This document shows, piece after piece, positions 32,674-37,047 of a stretch of 37,047 nt of DNA; position 1 is the first letter of the stretch; each line of letters opens with the position of its first letter. A program made the translations under genes and the position numbers. The notes beneath the pieces are model-generated. The model worked only from the letters and a program-made list of their open reading frames with translations, was not told the DNA's origin and made no database searches. This DNA is from Gracilimonas sp. (GTDB lineage: Bacteria > Bacteroidota > Rhodothermia > Balneolales > Balneolaceae). The stretch lies in NCBI GenBank assembly GCA_022450045.1, contig JAKURD010000026.1:1-37047 (forward strand), written 5' to 3'.

Positions 32674-35550
32674 ATGAAAAAACTTTTCCTCATATCAATA
32701 TTGACTTGGATAACCGCTGAGGTTGTACACGCTCAGGTGTATCCATTTCGCACATTCTCCATAGAACAGGGGCTCAGTGAGTCTGTAGTTTATGATATGG
32801 TACAAGATGATGACGGGTACGTATGGTTGGGCACCGGATTTGGATTGAATCGATTTGATGGAATCCGTTTTCAGAACTTCTTTGAGGAGCAAGGACTCAA
32901 TTCAAGCCGCATTCGTTCACTCCATAAAGATCTTAGGGGTAGAGTGTGGGTAGGTTCAGATACCGGAGTGAATTACGTTGAAGCAGATAGTATATATGCA
33001 GATCCAAGATATAATGCACTGCGCAACACAACGGTGATATCTATTTATCAGGATAGGGTGGGGGATCTATGGTTTGGAACCGATGGAAACGGAGTCTGGC
33101 ATTTTTCTGATGGGATATTTATGGAGCAATATACAACCTCAAACGGATTGGGTGATAATAGGGTCAGGGCTATTGCAGAAAACAAGGATGGGGATCTTTG
33201 GTTTGCCACAAGAGGGGGGGTAACACTGCTGCAAGACGGAAGTTTTCGAACATTCACTGTTGAGGACGGTCTTCCTGCAAACCGGATCAGGGATATAAAA
33301 GTTGATGAAGAGGGAACGGTTTGGATCGGAAGTAGAAATGGGTTGATCAAGTTTGATGGAGAAAATTTTCAAACCTATGATCGTTCCGATGGGTTGGTGA
33401 ATAACTTGATCAGAAGCCTTTCAGTAAAAAATAAAAATGAGATCTGGATAGGCACTGAAGCAGGGATCTCATTTTTCGATGGAGAAAACTTTAAGAATTT
33501 CGGGGTTGTATCGGGGCTTTCAAATGAGATCGTTTATTCGTCCATGATTGACCTGGAAGGCAATGTTTGGTTCGGTACATTTGGTGGCGGTGCCAATCTT
33601 TTTTTAGGAGACTATTTTGCTAATTATACCACTGAACAGGGACTTCCAAATAATTTGGTAACAACATTTGCAGAGAGCGTAGATAAAGCTTTTTGGATCG
33701 GAACTTATGGAGGCGGGATAACTTCACTGAATGAGGGTAAGTTCAATGACCGGGGATTGAATCAAGAGCTTCCCGATAATCAGATCTATAAATTATTTAC
33801 CGATTCTAAAGGCAGGGTCTGGATTGGAATGAGAGAGGGGCTTGCCAGGATGGAAGAAAATACGATTAGGGTATTTACTGAAGATGAATTCCCTTTTCGG
33901 AAGGTGCGGGATGTTATGGAAGCTTCGGATGGCAGTTTTTTGGTCAGCACTTATGATGATGGTATCATTGGTTTTAGAGATGATTCATTTACTCAAATTA
34001 CTTCAGAAGAAGGGTTAGCAAGTGATCGTGTATTGGAATCGATTGAAGCTGCAGATGGGTCTGTTTGGATAGCTACTTATGGAGGGGTTACAAGATTTAA
34101 AGATGAGGAGGTTAAAAATTTTACCATTCAGGAAGGGTTGCCCAATAATGCTGTAATGAATTTATTGGAAGATAAACAAGGCAGAATATGGGCATCCACA
34201 TTTGGTGGTATTGCATGGTTTGATGGAATGAGGTTTCAAAGTATTACAACCAATGATGGGCTTCCGGATGACGTATGTTATTTTATTCATCAGAGTGAGA
34301 ATGGATTGTATTGGATAGGAACAACGAATGGAGTGGTTCGGTTCAATGCAGATATGTATTTCAACCAACAAGGGCGAGATAAAAACTTAGCTTTTCAGAT
34401 CCTTAATAAAGAACAGGGTTTAGTTGCCAATGAGTTGAATTTGGGAGCGGTTTATGAGGATAAAGAAGGCTATTTATGGTTTGGAACTGTGGAAGGATTA
34501 AGCCGCTTTGATCCTGATTCATATCAGGGAAATACGGTTCCCCCAAAAGTTCATATCATCGGGGTGAATGCATCGGGAAGAGAGTATAAACCCGGAGAAT
34601 ATTTCACCCTTTCACACGAAGAGAACTATCTTGAAATTCAATATGCCGGGATCAATTTTACAGCGCCCAATCAAATTTTGTATGAATATAAGCTGAGTGA
34701 AATAGACCCGGATTGGCAGCAAACGACAGCGCGGTTTGTTAAATATCCGTCACTTCCGCCAGGTGAATACATTTTTCAGGTACATGCCAGAAATTTGAAT
34801 GGTACCTGGAGTGAGGAATTAGAAGAGTTTGAATTTAGGATATCCGCTCCATTTTGGATGCAATGGTGGTTCTGGATCTTGATGCTGGCAGCGGTGATTG
34901 GAATCATCTATCTGTTCTACAATTATTATCGTGCCAGAAAGATGATCGATATCGAGCGCATGAGGGTGAGGATCGCCAGTGATCTTCATGATGATGTGGG
35001 AGCCAGTTTAACTGAGATCGCGTTGCAATCTGATTTTCTGCAGGCTGGAGATGCGGATTCTGAATTTAAGAAATCACTGGAGCAGATCGGCCGGCAGTGC
35101 CGTAAGATCGTCTCAAGCCTGGATGATATAGTTTGGTCTATCGATGCCAGGAATGATACTTTGGGTGATCTGACCGATCGAATGCAGGATTATGTTCTAA
35201 ATACACTGGAACCTAAGAATATGATGGTAAATTATAATTTTGATGAACTGAATATGGACAACAAACTTCCTGTGTCAGTAAAAGAAAATGTATACCTGAT
35301 ATTTAAGGAAGCTGTTAACAATATTTCGAAGTATTCAGATGGAGATCAGGTAAATATTAAGATGCAAAACCATAATGGTTATTTCGAGTTTAATATCTCC
35401 GACAACGGAACTACCGGGAAGGGGACTAAAAAAACAGGACAAGGCTTGCGTAACATGGAGATGCGAGCGAAACGTATTGGCGCAAATATTACTATAGAGA
35501 GTACTGATGGATTCACCATCATTGTCAAAGGAACTTTGAATACTAACTAA
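32674..35550 (+). CDS. Beta-propeller (Reg_prop/Y_Y_Y) sensor histidine kinase, LytS/NarX type
   Basis: This 958-residue one-pass sensor starts with a signal peptide (MKKLFLISILTWITAEVVHA). About fourteen Reg_prop-type repeats of roughly 40 residues, each with a G-x-W-[IF]-G-T pattern and an F-D-G or F-x-D element, form two predicted periplasmic propellers (about 25-620). A Y_Y_Y domain (about 625-730), a single membrane helix (about 735-755) and the kinase core follow. The phosphoacceptor His772 is in SDLHDDVGASLTEI (HisKA_3), then the ATPase domain with DNGTTGKG and GQGLRNM. I chose ATG 32674 over GTG 32671. The response regulator starts 11 bases downstream, so they are a pair. Such sensors often respond to polysaccharides; the ligand here is unknown. 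Confidence 0.9.
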   Translation: MKKLFLISILTWITAEVVHAQVYPFRTFSIEQGLSESVVYDMVQDDDGYVWLGTGFGLNRFDGIRFQNFFEEQGLNSSRIRSLHKDLRGRVWVGSDTGVNYVEADSIYADPRYNALRNTTVISIYQDRVGDLWFGTDGNGVWHFSDGIFMEQYTTSNGLGDNRVRAIAENKDGDLWFATRGGVTLLQDGSFRTFTVEDGLPANRIRDIKVDEEGTVWIGSRNGLIKFDGENFQTYDRSDGLVNNLIRSLSVKNKNEIWIGTEAGISFFDGENFKNFGVVSGLSNEIVYSSMIDLEGNVWFGTFGGGANLFLGDYFANYTTEQGLPNNLVTTFAESVDKAFWIGTYGGGITSLNEGKFNDRGLNQELPDNQIYKLFTDSKGRVWIGMREGLARMEENTIRVFTEDEFPFRKVRDVMEASDGSFLVSTYDDGIIGFRDDSFTQITSEEGLASDRVLESIEAADGSVWIATYGGVTRFKDEEVKNFTIQEGLPNNAVMNLLEDKQGRIWASTFGGIAWFDGMRFQSITTNDGLPDDVCYFIHQSENGLYWIGTTNGVVRFNADMYFNQQGRDKNLAFQILNKEQGLVANELNLGAVYEDKEGYLWFGTVEGLSRFDPDSYQGNTVPPKVHIIGVNASGREYKPGEYFTLSHEENYLEIQYAGINFTAPNQILYEYKLSEIDPDWQQTTARFVKYPSLPPGEYIFQVHARNLNGTWSEELEEFEFRISAPFWMQWWFWILMLAAVIGIIYLFYNYYRARKMIDIERMRVRIASDLHDDVGASLTEIALQSDFLQAGDADSEFKKSLEQIGRQCRKIVSSLDDIVWSIDARNDTLGDLTDRMQDYVLNTLEPKNMMVNYNFDELNMDNKLPVSVKENVYLIFKEAVNNISKYSDGDQVNIKMQNHNGYFEFNISDNGTTGKGTKKTGQGLRNMEMRAKRIGANITIESTDGFTIIVKGTLNTN

Positions 35551-35561
35551 GGGACAGGAAA

Positions 35562-36194
35562 ATGGCTGTTATTGGAATAGTAGAAGACAACAAAAAGATC
35601 AGGGATCTGATCCAGAGATATTTGGATATGCAGAAGGATATGGAATGTCCGGTAGCTGTAGATTCTGTAGAAGAAATGCTGGATTACCTCGAAGAACATC
35701 AAAAGCCAAATGTGATACTCATGGATATTCAGTTGCCGGGGATGTCGGGTATCAAGGGGATGGAGATCATAAAATCCAAATATCCGGAAGTGGAGATCAT
35801 GATGTTAACGGTCTATCACGATTCCCATAAGATATTCGATTCTCTGAAAGCCGGTGCTTCCGGATACTTGTTAAAGCACACCTCACTCCCCGAAATTAAA
35901 GAGTCGATCGAAAATCTAATGAAGGGTGGTGCCCCGATGTCACCTCAAATAGCCCGAAAGGTGATCTCTCATTTCAATGAAGAAGCTCCTATAAAGAATG
36001 AAGACAGTATGCTCACAAACCGTGAGCAAGATATTGTGAATGGATTAGTGGACGGTCTCAGTTATAAGTTGATCGCTGACCGATATGACATTTCAATAGA
36101 TACAGTAAGGGCTCACATTCGGAACATCTACAAAAAGTTACATGTTAACTCTAAGGCCGAGGTCATTGCCAAATCGTTACGTGGTGAGATCTGA
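35562..36194 (+). CDS. NarL/FixJ-family response regulator
   Basis: The 210-residue regulator has a receiver domain (about 1-120) with Glu8/Asp9 for metal, the phosphorylated Asp55 in VILMDIQLPGMSG, and the Lys in LLKHTSLPEI. A LuxR-type helix-turn-helix (about 145-208) contains LTNREQDIVNGLVDG and SIDTVRAHIRNIYKKL. AGG with AGGAAA precedes the ATG. It is almost certainly the partner of the beta-propeller sensor kinase, 11 bases upstream. Its targets are unknown; the downstream lipoprotein gene is one candidate. Confidence 0.94.
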   Translation: MAVIGIVEDNKKIRDLIQRYLDMQKDMECPVAVDSVEEMLDYLEEHQKPNVILMDIQLPGMSGIKGMEIIKSKYPEVEIMMLTVYHDSHKIFDSLKAGASGYLLKHTSLPEIKESIENLMKGGAPMSPQIARKVISHFNEEAPIKNEDSMLTNREQDIVNGLVDGLSYKLIADRYDISIDTVRAHIRNIYKKLHVNSKAEVIAKSLRGEI

Positions 36195-36280
36195 GCTTAA
36201 CATGAACATGTGATAAAAATTAAGTTTGAAATGGTTCATATTCATGGTGTAAATCAAAATGTAGTTTAAAGGTGTCTGTC

Positions 36281-37047
36281 ATGAAATCATCAAACATATC
36301 CAACCGGTTTTTCCTACTCGTTCTTCCTTTTCTACTGACAGGTTGTTACACCCAATTCCAAACCACCGAACGGTTTTCTTCAGATAGGGATCGTTATTCA
36401 GACTACTATGCGTGGGATGGTTATGAAGATGGAGCTGGTCAAGAAGTTTCCTATCAAACGGAAGAAGAGAGATATCTGGAAGATGAATACGCTTTGGAAG
36501 AGTCTGGTATTTACTATAAAGACTATGAAACAGAGCAATGGTACAAAGACCATTATGCGGATAAATACTATTGGAAAGGATATGATGATGGTTTTGATGA
36601 CGGATATTATAAAGGGTATCGAAATGCTTACCGTGACAGCTATGTGTATGGGTACACCCCCTGGGCATACAACAGCTGGTGGTACCGGCACCATAACTAC
36701 ATGTACAGAAGTCATGTTTGGTTAGGTTCAGCTGGTTTTGGCTTTTATTATGGAGGGCCCTCCTACGCTTACTACCATTACCCATATTACAATGGTTGGG
36801 GATATCACTGGAATTACCCCTATTACAATAATGTGTATGTCTATAACAATTATTACAGATCAAAAAAATACAGACGTGATGCGGACCTATATCGTAAGGG
36901 GCCAAGAAGCAGTGGATTGGTAAACCGAAGTGATGCCAGAACCAGATCAAGTTTAAAAGGAAATCGTACAGATATCAGAACTCGAGGAGTCAATACCCGT
37001 TCTGTAAGAAACAGAAGCGCGGGAAATACTTCAAGGGGAAGAGGAAG
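36281..37047 (+). CDS. Tyrosine-rich predicted lipoprotein, partial at the window end
   Basis: An open frame from ATG 36281 to the last base (255 codons, no stop), so the gene continues outside the window. The start is a lipoprotein signal: MKSSNISNRFFLLVLPFLLTGC, with lipobox LTGC. The next part is acidic with repeated EE and DD, then comes a Tyr/Trp/Asn/His-rich section (about 90-205) with YY pairs, a YWKGYDDGFDDGYYKGYRNAY helix-like stretch cut by DDG turns, and finally an Arg/Ser/Thr-rich basic tail. No known domain recognised; a cell-surface or cell-wall-associated role is inferred from composition and the lipid anchor. It follows the response regulator by 86 bases, the same strand. Confidence 0.75.
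   Translation, partial: MKSSNISNRFFLLVLPFLLTGCYTQFQTTERFSSDRDRYSDYYAWDGYEDGAGQEVSYQTEEERYLEDEYALEESGIYYKDYETEQWYKDHYADKYYWKGYDDGFDDGYYKGYRNAYRDSYVYGYTPWAYNSWWYRHHNYMYRSHVWLGSAGFGFYYGGPSYAYYHYPYYNGWGYHWNYPYYNNVYVYNNYYRSKKYRRDADLYRKGPRSSGLVNRSDARTRSSLKGNRTDIRTRGVNTRSVRNRSAGNTSRGRG

Noticed and set aside
36279..36950. Minus-strand 223-codon frame and other minus/plus frames over the end of the window
   Set aside because: They are shadows of the plus-strand lipoprotein frame at 36281; the products are His/Cys/Ile-rich artefacts of antisense Tyr/Trp codons. The real frame has no stop because it leaves the window.

Overview
The window looks like chromosome of a marine or halophilic Bacteroidota relative, most likely Balneolota (Balneolaceae, Gracilimonas-like). 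This is an inference from gene content: an actinobacterial-style fused KGD (E2 domain plus E1) 2-oxoglutarate enzyme, a short Bacteroidota-type housekeeping sigma factor without region 1.1, a 7TM-HD protein of the PgpH family, a YtxJ-type bacillithiol-linked protein, and a beta-propeller sensor kinase. No rRNA, tRNA or CRISPR array was seen.

Region 1 (1 to about 5120) is accessory DNA and the most unusual part. It reads as a decayed integron. Three imperfect inverted-repeat sites (151-272, 2625-2747, 4711-4796) have attC architecture: outer boxes of the CCTAAC/GTTAGG type, inner boxes GCGTTT/AAACGC, and a variable centre. They bracket a two-gene restriction-modification-like cassette (338-2616) and a cassette with an antisense-oriented lipoprotein (4231-4644). 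A near-identical 156-bp sequence sits on both sides of the RM cassette. An integron-type tyrosine recombinase (3245 onward) lies between the cassettes. It is cut off after about 213 codons, before its catalytic HxxR and Tyr, at a CCCTAAC motif followed by a 106-bp palindrome-bounded insert.

Region 2 (5.2 to 25.1 kb) is mostly core genome: a UPF0173 metallohydrolase, YtxJ, a membrane histidine kinase, and a leftward run pgpH-xerD-ggt-mtnA. A compact 485-bp terminal-inverted-repeat element carrying one GxxExxY nuclease-fold gene is wedged between ggt and mtnA. Next come rightward ksgA and groES-groEL, the latter behind an excellent sigma-54 promoter match, then a small membrane protein with a DUF3224 protein. 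Leftward on the other strand are a PIN/RHH toxin-antitoxin pair with a double-palindrome operator, an OB-fold-like pseudogene with two lesions, a DUF1801/YdeI protein and kgd.

Region 3 (25.4 to 37.0 kb) is all rightward: a PAS histidine kinase, pepF, a GAF protein with what looks like a degenerate GGDEF domain overlapping deoB by one base, rpoD, a beta-propeller (Reg_prop/Y_Y_Y) LytS/NarX-type kinase with its LuxR-type response regulator, and a tyrosine-rich lipoprotein that runs off the window end.

Functionally the core genes cover nucleoside and methionine salvage (deoB, mtnA), the TCA cycle (kgd), proteostasis (groESL, pepF), glutathione or gamma-glutamyl peptide turnover (ggt), cyclic di-AMP signalling (pgpH), chromosome dimer resolution (xerD), ribosome maturation (ksgA) and transcription (rpoD). 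The accessory modules (integron, TIR element, toxin-antitoxin) are the places where novelty is most likely.
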